Origin: Anaerolineales bacterium HSG25
GTDB lineage: Bacteria > Chloroflexota > Anaerolineae > 4572-78 > J111
Assembly: GCA_030377865.1 (NCBI GenBank)
Contig: JAUCGA010000015.1
Location: 1 to 64,000 of the forward strand
Direction of reading: 5' to 3'
DNA length: 64,000 nt
Both the position numbers and the translations under genes were made by a program. This document shows positions 50,945-60,037 of this stretch, piece after piece (the first letter of the stretch is position 1; each line of letters starts with the position of its first letter). Below the pieces are notes generated by a model. The model did no database searches and was not told the DNA's origin. It saw nothing but the letters and a program-made list of their open reading frames with translations.

Positions 50945-51616
50945 ATGAGCAGACCCATCTCCACAACTGATGCATTACGCGCTCAAACCCTTAACCGAGC
51001 GGGGCTTGAACATTATGAACGCTGGGAGATGGAAACAGCGATTACTTTATTTCAAGAAGCAATTCGGTTAGACAAGCAAATCCCAGAATATTACTTAAAT
51101 TTGGCTAGAGCACATGTTCGTATGGGTGATTATGAGCTAATGCTCCAAGCACTCGGTGACTACCTGCATATAGAACAGGATGTTACGCTAGTCAACCGCT
51201 TCCAAACCTTGTTCAGTAATGCCTTAGATAGTGTAGAGGAATTACTGACCATGACGATGCGTGATCAGAAAGTTCGGTTAGAGATTATTGGAGCCGCGAT
51301 TCAAATGTGGCTCGAATATCGAGTCACCATCGGTAAACGCTATCTTGACTTAAGCCATCCCCAAGCATGGGCTAGTGCGCTAGATTATACCGTACGAAAA
51401 GTTAATTTTGAGGAAGTTTCACTAGAAACAATTACTGAATGGTATAAGACTGACGAGGCCGCGGTACAGACAAATCAAGCCCAACTCGTTGAAATACTCG
51501 ATATTATGCCCTGTGATTACCGCTACTTTAGAGGCAAAGATAACCCGCTTGATAAACTGGTTGAGGCGGCGACCATGCTAGAAGAGCTAGAAAATCGCTT
51601 TCGAGCAGTTGGGTAA
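50945..51616 (+). CDS. TPR-repeat protein
   Basis: 223 residues. The first 70 residues contain two tetratricopeptide units (LNRAGLEHYERWEMETAITLFQEAIRLD; PEYYLNLARAHVRMGDYELMLQALGDYL). The rest is helical and less typical (WLEYRVTIGKRYLDLSHPQAWASALDYTVRK), ending in EILDIMPCDYRYFRGKDNP. Probably a cytoplasmic protein-protein adaptor; partner unknown. A ribosome-binding site (AGGAAAG) precedes the ATG, and a terminator follows 25 bp after the stop. Confidence 0.75.
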   Translation: MSRPISTTDALRAQTLNRAGLEHYERWEMETAITLFQEAIRLDKQIPEYYLNLARAHVRMGDYELMLQALGDYLHIEQDVTLVNRFQTLFSNALDSVEELLTMTMRDQKVRLEIIGAAIQMWLEYRVTIGKRYLDLSHPQAWASALDYTVRKVNFEEVSLETITEWYKTDEAAVQTNQAQLVEILDIMPCDYRYFRGKDNPLDKLVEAATMLEELENRFRAVG

Positions 51617-51637
51617 CTCTTTTATTGTAACCGAATC

Positions 51638-51672
51638 AAAAAACCCCGCTTCTTATCGGAAGCGGGGTTTTT
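51638..51672 (+). terminator. Terminator of the TPR gene
   Basis: AAAAAACCCCGCTTC, 6-nt loop, GAAGCGGGGTTTTT. Confidence 0.9.
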
Positions 51673-51688
51673 ATTATTTTGAAACTGA

Positions 51689-51770
51689 ATGTCATGCCCG
51701 AACGTCTTTATCGGGCATCCACACAACCTGTAAAGAATGGATTCCCGCTAAAAGCATGCGGGAATGACAT
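51689..51770. repeat. Free-standing family C repeat (C5)
   Basis: ATGTCATGCCCGAACG...GCATGCGGGAATGACAT, same layout as C4. Confidence 0.75.
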
Positions 51771-51808
51771 CGCAAAAATTACGCTTCCATTCTAATCACG
51801 GTATAGGC

Positions 51809-52504
51809 TTAACTAGCGGCCATACGACTATACCCTAACTCGTCCATGACGTGAATAATATCCCGTAGACTACTCAGATGCTCTTGAATATTTTCATCTA
51901 AACGATTAAGCCGACTACTACTAAAGTCACCTTTGGTGATGACCAAAAGCATCTCCGCATGCGCTCGAGTTAAATCGCTGGCAATTTTTCGTATCTCTAA
52001 TTCGGCATGTTCTTGAAAATCCTGCATCTCCTCAAGTGTTACTAAATATTCTCGTTTGCTCTTAAGTAAACGACGCAGAAGTTTGGCTTGTGTATCTTTT
52101 GCCACCATCAGTTCACGACTAACTTGTTCGATTTCATTATACGTTTTGCTCAGCTCTCGTTTAATATTACGATGACTGTATAACTTAATCAGTGCCTCTT
52201 CAAGCTGACCCAAACTCTCCAATGACTCATCGACATGTTTAACCGTCAAACTTCTTAAATGGCTCTGCACAGGACCGGGTGGACATTCTTCGGCAGTTTT
52301 AGTAATGAGTTGCCCGTATTGCCGAGCTTGGCGTAACGGTTTGGATACGGAACGTGGCAATCGTGACATTTTAGAGGTATGCTGAAGTTTATCACGTAGG
52401 CGGCTGAACAAATCAACCATTAAATAGGTAATTCCCCCAGCTATTGTCATACTAACCACAGCAACCACAACAGCTAACATATTTATTAGGTATTCTACTT
52501 CCAT
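51809..52504 (-). CDS. N-terminally anchored coiled-coil protein
   Basis: 231 residues: one membrane helix at about 4-30 (YLINMLAVVVAVVSMTIAGGITYLMV), then a basic segment (about 35-60) and long helical coiled coils to the end (RNIKRELSKTYNEIEQVSRELMVAKDTQ... NEIRKIASDL-like heptads). No family recognised; the layout resembles septum-organising or scaffold proteins (EzrA/RmuC-like), without clear similarity. MEVEYL was taken as start because GAGG lies 8 nt before it. Confidence 0.65.
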   Translation of the reverse strand: MEVEYLINMLAVVVAVVSMTIAGGITYLMVDLFSRLRDKLQHTSKMSRLPRSVSKPLRQARQYGQLITKTAEECPPGPVQSHLRSLTVKHVDESLESLGQLEEALIKLYSHRNIKRELSKTYNEIEQVSRELMVAKDTQAKLLRRLLKSKREYLVTLEEMQDFQEHAELEIRKIASDLTRAHAEMLLVITKGDFSSSRLNRLDENIQEHLSSLRDIIHVMDELGYSRMAAS

Positions 52505-52754
52505 TATATTTGCCTCGAATAGGTTTGATGTTATTAACAAATAAAAGAACTGACTGAGAAATTATAGCATGAACCATACAATTTCAAAACAACCTGCTTT
52601 TAACAAGATTAGAATCGTAGGTGCAAATTTCCCCAAAGCGCGTTCTTGCACTATCATTAATTATACGTATGTATCTTAAAAAAGTTTTAAACTTTATCGA
52701 GTTTAATAAAAATAACGCCAAAAAGAAGGTGTGACACTGTTGAGTATCATACTA

Positions 52755-52860
52755 TGGAATTGGAATCAAATAAGTTGTGCGTTCCAGAGTGGTTCAATCT
52801 TTAAAGTTGAACCACTCTTATGACCAACATGCACAAGTTAATTAATACTCATTCCATGTT
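52755..52860. repeat. Family F element (F4), reverse
   Basis: CAAATAAGTTGTGCG...CCAGAGTGGTTCAATC...GACCAACATGCACAAGTTAATTAATACTCATTCC. The preceding 52560-52750 is AT-rich without a recognisable feature. Confidence 0.7.
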
Positions 52861-52985
52861 GATGTGTCACTATTCTATTGGCAAAAATAACTAATTCAGG
52901 AGATTTTAGACCAGATTGATGGGTAAATAAGTTTGATATAGACTATCATAATCAAAGTTATTTAGCTCACTTTCTCTAATTCAAG

Positions 52986-54281
52986 ATGTATCGTCCAATA
53001 AAAAAGCAAACCCAAATTTTCTCTTTTATATTAATCGGTGCTATCGCTTTTGTAGCCTGTGCCATCGCCTTTAGCATCAGTAGCACCCCACAAACCGTAT
53101 CGGCTAAAGAAGTTATACCGTTATCTATGCCGATACAAATCAATCCATTAATTCCAGTTTTACTAGAGGAAGATGCCGATTTAGAAGTGACCCAACAAAC
53201 CAGTGCCTTAACAGTAACATCTGGTTCAGATGTAGTTTACACCATCACCATTAAAAATGTAGGTGTTGAGCCAGCCAAAGAAGTTGCTTTAGTCCACAAT
53301 CCTCCAGATGAATTACAAAATATGGAACAGAACTTTGCTCCATTTATAGAGTTCCGTGGTGAGTGGTTGTATAGCGGTCAGTTTGAGCCAAACCAGTCTG
53401 TTGTCATAACTTTGACCGGCAAGTTGGTATCAGACAAATCATGTCCAGCCCGAAACACAATCAGTGTTAGTACCACCTCACCAGAATCGAATGTTCCAAA
53501 CAATGACACCGCCACCATCAACATCAGTGCTGATGAACCATGCGCGGGGGATGTTTATTTGCCTGCCGTTTATAAGAATCCAACCCCGACTCCCACCAAT
53601 ACCCCGACTCCTACCGAGACCCCGACTCCTACCCTAACTCCTACCGAGACTCCTATAGCTACAGCTACATCGTCTTTTAACTACTATGAGGATTTTGCAG
53701 GTAATAATAGTGACTGGGCTGAAGGAACCGACACTAGTGGATATTGTAAATCATCTCATAGAGATAATACCTATCGGATTGAGGTTGACAAGGGACTCTC
53801 TGATGGTCGAACAACCTGTTGGCGTTGGCCGCCAGACAAGGCTTATACAACCTACGGTGAAATCGAAGCCGCGTTCTACCAAAATGATGCTGGTGATGAT
53901 GCTTCTTATGGAATTTATATGAATGGTAAAGGTGGCGGCGAATATTACCTGTTACGGGTTCGTCCCAATGATAAAAATTGTAGCAGTGGCGGCGATTGGG
54001 AGCTATGGAGAAATGAAGATGGAGAGAGCGCCGTACGAGTCAAAAGAGAAGAATGTCGCGACACAATCCGGCGAGGTTATGGATCCAGTGTTAAAAATAT
54101 TCTTAGATTGGAGCACTCTCGCGGTGGTACAATAAAGGTCTATATTAATGGAACCTTGATGACCTCATATCAGGATGATGATCAGCTTGAGGACGGAGAT
54201 GGAACCGGCATCTATGTTCGGACTGATGAATCGGATGATTCCGATACAAGACTCGATTATTTTGGGGCTAGGTTTGATTAG
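52986..54281 (+). CDS. Secreted DUF11/CARDB-type protein with lectin-like C-terminal domain
   Basis: 431 residues with a signal peptide/anchor (IFSFILIGAIAFVACAIAFSI). Residues 62-185 are a DUF11-like beta domain (LEVTQQTSALTVTSGSDVVYTITIKNVGVEPAKEV). VYLPAVYKN precedes a Pro/Thr linker (TPTPTETPTPT...), and residues 230-431 form a concanavalin-like beta-sandwich (YYEDFAGNNSDWAEG... DGTGIYVRTDES). Such proteins sit on the cell surface and bind glycans or other cells. No ribosome-binding site is visible, and the long AT-rich leader holds a possible CATAAT -10. Confidence 0.8.
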   Translation: MYRPIKKQTQIFSFILIGAIAFVACAIAFSISSTPQTVSAKEVIPLSMPIQINPLIPVLLEEDADLEVTQQTSALTVTSGSDVVYTITIKNVGVEPAKEVALVHNPPDELQNMEQNFAPFIEFRGEWLYSGQFEPNQSVVITLTGKLVSDKSCPARNTISVSTTSPESNVPNNDTATINISADEPCAGDVYLPAVYKNPTPTPTNTPTPTETPTPTLTPTETPIATATSSFNYYEDFAGNNSDWAEGTDTSGYCKSSHRDNTYRIEVDKGLSDGRTTCWRWPPDKAYTTYGEIEAAFYQNDAGDDASYGIYMNGKGGGEYYLLRVRPNDKNCSSGGDWELWRNEDGESAVRVKREECRDTIRRGYGSSVKNILRLEHSRGGTIKVYINGTLMTSYQDDDQLEDGDGTGIYVRTDESDDSDTRLDYFGARFD

Positions 54282-54311
54282 ATAAACGATTTATAAAAAA
54301 ATAAGAAATAT

Positions 54312-54346
54312 AAAAGCTCTGGCTGATTTTTTCAGCCAGAGCTTTT
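54312..54346 (+). terminator. Terminator of the secreted protein gene
   Basis: AAAAGCTCTGGCTGA, 6-nt T loop, TCAGCCAGAGCTTTT. Confidence 0.88.
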
Positions 54347-54424
54347 AATTATCATACTGAACAGACTTCTGCCTGTTTTAGCTTGAGGGTCAATGTACAG
54401 GACAAAACATCTTGTTGAGATGAT

Positions 54425-54498
54425 GGTGTCATTCCCGCACGCTTTTGGCGGGAATCTATGGATAATGGATGCCCGATAACACCATTCGGGCATGACAT
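54425..54498. repeat. Free-standing family C repeat (C6), reverse
   Basis: TGTCATTCCCGCACG...CATTCGGGCATGACA; short form. Confidence 0.72.
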
Positions 54499-54556
54499 TT
54501 TCATTCAATCTGATTGATGTTTGTTTTTGTCCGGTACAGAGATTGAGGGTTTAGCC

Positions 54557-56494
54557 TCAAGCCCGCCGTTTTTCCAGATGAACCAGCAAAATACTAATAT
54601 CTGCCGGATTAACGCCAGCAATTCGGCCAGCTTGACCAACCGTCGCGGGGGTGAAGCGTTTTAACTTCTGCCGAGCCTCAGTTCGTAGGCCCCTAATCTG
54701 TTCATAGTCAAAATCGGTCGGAATACGTTTATTCTCTAACCGTTGTACTCGCTCAACCTGTTGATGTTGTTTGGCGATATAGCCCTCATATTTAACCTCG
54801 GTATTAACCTGTTCAATCACCGATTTGGAAAGCGGAGCAGGTGGCGGGGTGATGGCCTGAATAACTTCGTAAGTTACTTGGGGACGACGCAAAAACTGGA
54901 GGGCATTGGCTCCGTTAGGAATCGGAGGTAAGCCGAATTCGGCCAACTGTTCATTTGTATCGTTAGTTGGCGATAAATTAGTCGCCCGCAATCGGTCAAT
55001 TTCTGCCTCGGTTGCTTGCCGTTTGGCCTCCATAGCCTCATACCGAGCGCGAGGCAACAAACCAACCTCGTAGCCCAATTTTGAGAGACGCAAATCAGCA
55101 TTATCTTGGCGTAACAGTAGACGATATTCGGCTCGTGAAGTCATTTGACGATATGGTTCTGTATGCTCTTGGGTCACCAAATCATCAATCAGTACCCCTA
55201 AATAGGCTTGGTCTCGACCCAAAATCAAAGGCTGACGACCTTGTACTTTTAAAGTAGCATTGATTCCGGCGATGGTTCCTTGTGCCGCGGCCTCCTCGTA
55301 ACCAGTTGTGCCATTAACTTGTCCGGCGTGGAACAGTCCCTCAATATGTTTCGTCTCTAGCCAAGCATGAAGCTGGTCGGGCAATACGTAGTTATACTCT
55401 ACCGCGTAACCTGTTCGCATAATTTCGGCATTACGCAAAGCTGGAATCGAACGAATCATCTGTATCTGTACATCATGTGGTAAACTGGTATTAGCTCCCT
55501 GAACGTATATCTCGGTCGTTTGCCAACCTTCTGGCTCTAAGAACATCTGGTGACTATTTTTATGAGCAAATCGGACAATTTTATCCTCAATACTGGGGCA
55601 ATACCGCGGCCCTGTGCCTTCAATCATCCCCGTAAACATGGGAGCGCGGTCAAGATTGGCTCGAATAATTTCATGTGTTTCTAACGTAGTATGTACCAAA
55701 TAACAGGGCATTTGTGGTCGCCATGCGGTCTGCTCTTCGATAGGATAGACTGGATGGGGTGCTTCTTTTAACCAGTTCGGCAGAGGCGGCGACTCGGCTT
55801 CCACATTCTCAAAACTAAAATATAAAGGGGTCTCACTGCCATACTGAATATCAATTCCATCAAAATCAATTGTACGAGCATCAATCCGAGGAGGGGTGCC
55901 AGTTTTCAGTCGTTCTAAGCGAAACCCTAACTCAGTCAATGACGCAGAGAGACGCACTGCGGCTCGTTCTCCAGATCGACCACCTTCGGTCACATCTTCA
56001 CCGGTAATTAAGCGTCCACCCAAAAATGTACCGGTCGTTAACACCACAGCCTTACCATAATATTGGATCCCGTACTGGGTCTGTACTCCTTCAATCCGGT
56101 CGCCTTTTATCAACAGACCTTCCACCATAGCCTGCTTAATCTGTAGATTCGGTGTATTCTCTAAGGTATGTTGAACCGTCCAAGCGTACCGTTTTTTATC
56201 AGCCTGAGCGCGCAGAGCATGCACCGCTGGCCCTTTCGTGTGATTCAACATTCGGACTTGGATAAACGTCTGGTCAATCAGTTTACCCATTGCCCCACCA
56301 AGCGCGTCCACCTCTCGTACCAAATGCCCCTTGGCCGAACCACCGATACTAGGATTACAACTCATCCAGCCAATTGTATCGAGATGAATGGTCAACAAAA
56401 GTGTATTCGCGCCCATATTAGCCGCGGCTAACGCGGCCTCTACACCCGAATGACCGCCTCCAACCACAATAACATCATAACTCCCTGCTACCAT
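54557..56494 (-). CDS. mnmG: tRNA uridine-5-carboxymethylaminomethyl modification enzyme MnmG
   Basis: 645 residues, slightly longer than typical (about 630). FAD-dependent partner of MnmE; it adds the aminomethyl-type group to U34 of tRNAs. Visible: FAD fold VVGGGHSGVEAALAAANMG, CNPSIGGSAKGHLVREVDALGG (folate/tRNA region), GTGPRYCPSIEDKIVRF, and the C-terminal helices YKGYIAKQ-like (KYEGYIAKQHQQVERVQRLE) with IPTDFDYEQIRGLRTEARQKL and VGQAGRIAGVNPADISILLVHLEKR. GAGAGG precedes the start. mnmE is not in the window. Confidence 0.97.
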   Translation of the reverse strand: MVAGSYDVIVVGGGHSGVEAALAAANMGANTLLLTIHLDTIGWMSCNPSIGGSAKGHLVREVDALGGAMGKLIDQTFIQVRMLNHTKGPAVHALRAQADKKRYAWTVQHTLENTPNLQIKQAMVEGLLIKGDRIEGVQTQYGIQYYGKAVVLTTGTFLGGRLITGEDVTEGGRSGERAAVRLSASLTELGFRLERLKTGTPPRIDARTIDFDGIDIQYGSETPLYFSFENVEAESPPLPNWLKEAPHPVYPIEEQTAWRPQMPCYLVHTTLETHEIIRANLDRAPMFTGMIEGTGPRYCPSIEDKIVRFAHKNSHQMFLEPEGWQTTEIYVQGANTSLPHDVQIQMIRSIPALRNAEIMRTGYAVEYNYVLPDQLHAWLETKHIEGLFHAGQVNGTTGYEEAAAQGTIAGINATLKVQGRQPLILGRDQAYLGVLIDDLVTQEHTEPYRQMTSRAEYRLLLRQDNADLRLSKLGYEVGLLPRARYEAMEAKRQATEAEIDRLRATNLSPTNDTNEQLAEFGLPPIPNGANALQFLRRPQVTYEVIQAITPPPAPLSKSVIEQVNTEVKYEGYIAKQHQQVERVQRLENKRIPTDFDYEQIRGLRTEARQKLKRFTPATVGQAGRIAGVNPADISILLVHLEKRRA

Positions 56495-56746
56495 AAGTTA
56501 CCTCTCTTTTCCTATCATTAATATTGCGACGGTTAGTATAATTGATAACGGTTTGGATGCAAACTAAATTTGCCGATATGGATGAGCAGGTTACAATAGA
56601 GCGATTCTGCAAACATAAGGAGTGCAAAGCTTGCTTTGCCGGTTTTGCCAGACCTGGCTTCCCCATAGGTTAGAACGCCAACTTGGTGAATTTAGCAGAC
56701 TATTCGCCAGCTATACTGCGATTAGAATGAAAACGTAACTTTTGCG

Positions 56747-56826
56747 ATGTCATGCCCGAATGTAGTTATCGGGCATCCACACCACTTAAGGAATAGATTC
56801 CCGCTAAAAACATGCGGGAATGACAT
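56747..56826. repeat. Free-standing family C repeat (C7)
   Basis: ATGTCATGCCCGAATG...CATGCGGGAATGACAT. 56600-56670 upstream holds a decayed GTGCAAAGC/GCTTTGC hairpin; no gene in 56495-56921. Confidence 0.75.
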
Positions 56827-56921
56827 GAGGAAAGTATCGGTCTCAAACTAATTTGAGTATAGAACGCGTAATATAATTACGCGAAGCAAGCTTTGTACTC
56901 CATTTACAACGAGGTAATTCT

Positions 56922-58103
56922 ATGAATATTCAAGCGATTCAAACGGCTTTACAACAAGAAGGGTTTGACTGTTGGTTGATTTACGACTTTCAAAATAGTA
57001 ACCCGGCCTTAGCTCAATTTGTGGCTGGACAACTTCACCTAACCCGTCGAGTATTTATCATCATTCCCGCGCAAGGGGAACCAACTATGCTTGGTTCTAT
57101 TATTGACCATGATGCCCTACATTCATTGCCCATTCCGTTGACAAAATATACCAATTGGCGAGAGATGAACCATAACTTGGAGGCTATGTTGACCGATTAT
57201 CAAGTCATCGCTATGGATTACTCTCCGCATGGTGCGTTGCCGACCGTTTCGCGAGTCGATGCCGGAACAGTGGAGGCGATTCGGGCTTTGGGTAAGGAAG
57301 TCGTTTCTGCGGCCAATATCTTTCAAACAGCGACGGCTCAATGGAGCGCAGAGGCGGTCATTGCTCATGAGCAGGATTGTCAGCGGGTGGCCGAGATTAA
57401 AGATGCGGCTTTTCAACATATTGGGCAGAAACTAAGTACCGAAGAGAGCATCAACGAGTATGAGGTACAACAGTTTATTATGAACCAATTTTCTGCGGCC
57501 AACCTCATCACCCCCTACCCGCCAATTGTGGCAATTAATGCCCACAGTGGCGATCCTCATTTTTCGCCCACACCCGACAAACATGCTCCGATTCGGGCGG
57601 GTGATTGGATTTTGATTGATTTGTGGGCTAAGCGGTCGGGGTATCAATTTATATTTGCTGATATGACTTGGGTGGGTGTAGCCGCGGCACAGCCTACAGA
57701 AAAGCAACAGTCTGTGTTTGATATTGTGATCGGAGCGCGCGATGCCGCGGTCGATTATATCCAAACGCAGGTGAATCAGGGCGCGGTTATTGAGGGCTGG
57801 CAGGTTGATGATGTAACGCGCGACTACATTAGTCAACGTGGCTATGGAGAACAGTTCTTCCATCGGACGGGGCACAGTCTCGGCCCCGGTGACAATGTCC
57901 ACGGCATGGGAGCCAACATCGACAACTTAGAGACCCACGACACCCGACGACTAGCCCCCGGTATTGGTTTCTCAATTGAACCGGGAATCTATTTGCCAGA
58001 GTTTGGAATCCGCTCCGAAATCAATGTTTACATGACTGAAAATGGCCCGCAAGTAACCACGCCGATTCAACGGGAAATCATCTGTTTGGGGGATTATAGT
58101 TAG
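56922..58103 (+). CDS. M24-family metallopeptidase (Xaa-Pro aminopeptidase/prolidase-like)
   Basis: 393 residues: N-terminal creatinase-like domain (about 1-150) and C-terminal pita-bread domain. The five metal ligands can be followed: Asp in WILIDLWAK (about 230), Asp in FADMTWV (about 247), His in FHRTGHSLGPGDNVHG (about 317), Glu in SIEPGIYL (about 350) and Glu in IRSEINVYM (about 363). The family cleaves Xaa-Pro bonds or, in some members, other substrates. GAGG precedes the ATG. The gene stands alone, followed by a long block of repeats. Confidence 0.93.
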   Translation: MNIQAIQTALQQEGFDCWLIYDFQNSNPALAQFVAGQLHLTRRVFIIIPAQGEPTMLGSIIDHDALHSLPIPLTKYTNWREMNHNLEAMLTDYQVIAMDYSPHGALPTVSRVDAGTVEAIRALGKEVVSAANIFQTATAQWSAEAVIAHEQDCQRVAEIKDAAFQHIGQKLSTEESINEYEVQQFIMNQFSAANLITPYPPIVAINAHSGDPHFSPTPDKHAPIRAGDWILIDLWAKRSGYQFIFADMTWVGVAAAQPTEKQQSVFDIVIGARDAAVDYIQTQVNQGAVIEGWQVDDVTRDYISQRGYGEQFFHRTGHSLGPGDNVHGMGANIDNLETHDTRRLAPGIGFSIEPGIYLPEFGIRSEINVYMTENGPQVTTPIQREIICLGDYS

Positions 58104-58119
58104 AGTAGCTCCCAAATAA

Positions 58120-58550
58120 GTTACAGACTCCAGAGCGGGTCAATTTTTATGATTGACCACTCTGGGTAAAAGTTCAGTAATACCGCCCTAGAAACCCGAT
58201 TTCTCAAAGAAATCGGGTTTCTGACGCTCTTTCTGGCGAGTTCACTGAATATTTACGATGTTCAGATAAACATTTTCAGTTGTCACCTTCCCGCAAGTTT
58301 TGAACTTGTGGGAAGGTTGGTCTTGAATTGAAAATCATTATCTGAAAGACTGTAACTTGTTAAAAAATCGGGTGTCCGCATGATGGTAGCGGATGTATAG
58401 ATACTACCTATACTAGCCCACCAAATACCCGTTGCGATTACATAATCGCAACGGTCAGGAAAACAGGAGTGTCAAAATTGTATTTTGACAGCAAGAATGG
58501 AATTCTTGCACTCCGGGAAAAGTGACAACTTAGAAATGAAAGTTACTTAG
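58120..58550. repeat. Repeat pile: F-like core, E7, K2, J7 and a family B end
   Basis: F-core-like hairpin (AGAGCGGGTCAATTTTTATGATTGACCACTCTG) to 58165; E7 58166-58256; K2 58259-58350; J 58379-58462; then the GTGTCAAAATTG...GGAATTCTTGCAC hairpin and TAGAAATGAAAGTTACTTAG, a B end. Elements abut within a few bases. Confidence 0.75.
58166..58256. repeat. Family E element (E7), reverse
   Basis: 91 bp, GTAAAAGTTCAGT...ACTGAATATTTAC; no target duplication recognisable because both sides are other repeats. Confidence 0.8.
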
Positions 58551-58562
58551 AGTTACCTGACT

Positions 58563-59663
58563 TTACAATTGAGCAGTAGCAGGCTGTTGTTGAGTGATAC
58601 AATGAACATTACCCCCACCGAGCAGAATCTCACGCCCCGGAACGGTTACAATCCGTCGATTAGGAAAAAGTTGTTGTAGGGTCTCAAATGCAGGTTTATC
58701 ATGCGGATCGTTGAACACAGGCATAACTACTCCGCCGTTAGCAATATAAAAATTAACATACGAACCAGCTAATCGTTTATCCTCTTGCCGCAAACTAGAA
58801 GTCGGTAGCATATCAATCCCCGCGCCTTCCCCTTCGGTAATATACAACGGCTCCGGCTGATGGAGTTTATGAATTTCCAAGCGTCGCCCCTTGGCATCGA
58901 CGGCCTCACTCAACTGCTGATAGGCCATTTTTGAAACGGCGTGTTGGGGATCGGATTCATTGTCTGTCCAAGTTAAAGCCACGACACCGGGTCGAATAAA
59001 ACAGCACAAATTATCCACATGACCATCGGTTTCGTCTTTATAGACTCCCTCGGTAAGCCAGATAATCGTCTCTATATTTAGGTAGTTTCGTAGATGGGTT
59101 TCAATGTCAGACCGGCTTAATTCAGGGTTACGGTTTGGGTTGAGCAAACATTGTTCGGTGGTAATCAACGTTCCCTCCCCATCAACATGAATCGAGCCAC
59201 CCTCTAAAATTAAGGGTGCGTCGTAACGGGCTACACGTTCTATCTGTAAAATTTTATGAGCTATCAGATCATCTTGATCCCATGGAAAATAAGCTCCACT
59301 AAGTAATCCACCCCAAGCGTTAAACTTCCAGTCAACCCCGCGTATCTCACCAACATCATTCACCACAAATGTCGGGCCGCAATCACGCACCCAAGAATCA
59401 TTACAGGTTAGTTCGACAACTCGCACCGAATCGGGTAATAACTCTCGAGCATGGATAAACTGGTCGGTAGAAACACCCATCGTAACCGGCTCAAACTGAG
59501 AGATGGCGGTTGCCACCTCGACAAAGGCATGCTGAGCAGGTTTGCCACCATTACGCCATACATCAGGCCGTTGAGGCCACAACATCCAACATCCGGCATG
59601 CGGTTCAAACTCACCGGGCATGCGAAAATTGTCCTGTTTGGGGGTACTATTTATAGTTTTCAT
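58563..59663 (-). CDS. aguA: Agmatine deiminase
   Basis: 366 residues, peptidyl-arginine-deiminase-type fold. It converts agmatine to N-carbamoylputrescine and ammonia, part of the arginine-to-putrescine route. Active-site pieces: [12 protein letters not shown] (Asp), [31 protein letters not shown] (His-Asp) and the nucleophile in [11 protein letters not shown] (about 357). The start MKTINS has TGGAGTAAC before it. That segment is duplicated at the far side of repeat A4, which was inserted right behind the ribosome-binding site. The rocD operon lies upstream in the same direction. Confidence 0.95.
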   Translation of the reverse strand: MKTINSTPKQDNFRMPGEFEPHAGCWMLWPQRPDVWRNGGKPAQHAFVEVATAISQFEPVTMGVSTDQFIHARELLPDSVRVVELTCNDSWVRDCGPTFVVNDVGEIRGVDWKFNAWGGLLSGAYFPWDQDDLIAHKILQIERVARYDAPLILEGGSIHVDGEGTLITTEQCLLNPNRNPELSRSDIETHLRNYLNIETIIWLTEGVYKDETDGHVDNLCCFIRPGVVALTWTDNESDPQHAVSKMAYQQLSEAVDAKGRRLEIHKLHQPEPLYITEGEGAGIDMLPTSSLRQEDKRLAGSYVNFYIANGGVVMPVFNDPHDKPAFETLQQLFPNRRIVTVPGREILLGGGNVHCITQQQPATAQL

Positions 59664-59673
59664 AGTTACTCCA

Positions 59674-59802
59674 AAAGTTTGTTGTTTCATTCATGACCTG
59701 ACATATTGATAAAACCAAAAGCATTTTTTGACAGGATTAACAGGATTTTTGCTTGTAATCCTGTCAAATATTGTTTTAATCATGTTGAAACGATAAACTT
59801 CT
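59674..59802. repeat. Family A element (A4) with 9-bp duplication including the aguA ribosome-binding site
   Basis: AAAGTTTGTTGTTTCATTCATGACCTGAC...GTTGAAACGATAAACTTCT between two GTTACTCCA copies (59665-59673, 59803-59811). On the minus strand the duplicated bases are TGGAGTAAC. Confidence 0.85.
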
Positions 59803-59827
59803 GTTACTCCAACGTTATCTAAAAGTT

Positions 59828-59866
59828 AATCAAAAAAGCCGTCTAAACCAAGATTCAGGCGGCCTT
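59828..59866 (-). terminator. Terminator-like hairpin upstream of aguA
   Basis: GCCGCCT, 12-nt loop, AGACGGC, T6 on the minus strand; likely end of the pentapeptide-truD-wecA-rocD operon. Confidence 0.6.
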
Positions 59867-59878
59867 TATTGCAAAATT

Positions 59879-60019
59879 TAATGGACTTGTTCGGCAATAA
59901 CTTATCATCCTATAAAAACTCAAATTTGAGGTCTGTGGAGTACAAAAGCTCCTTGCTTTTGCATGTCTGTCTGGCAAAAGCAAGAAGCTTTTGCACTCCT
60001 TTATTCCCGAGCAACTCTA
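59879..60019. repeat. Family D element (D6)
   Basis: GGACTTGTTCGGCAATAAC and TTATTCCCGAGCAACTCTA ends; the core is as in D3. Left TA is displaced by a few bases. Confidence 0.75.
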
Positions 60020-60037
60020 ATAAAATAAATCCTGAAC

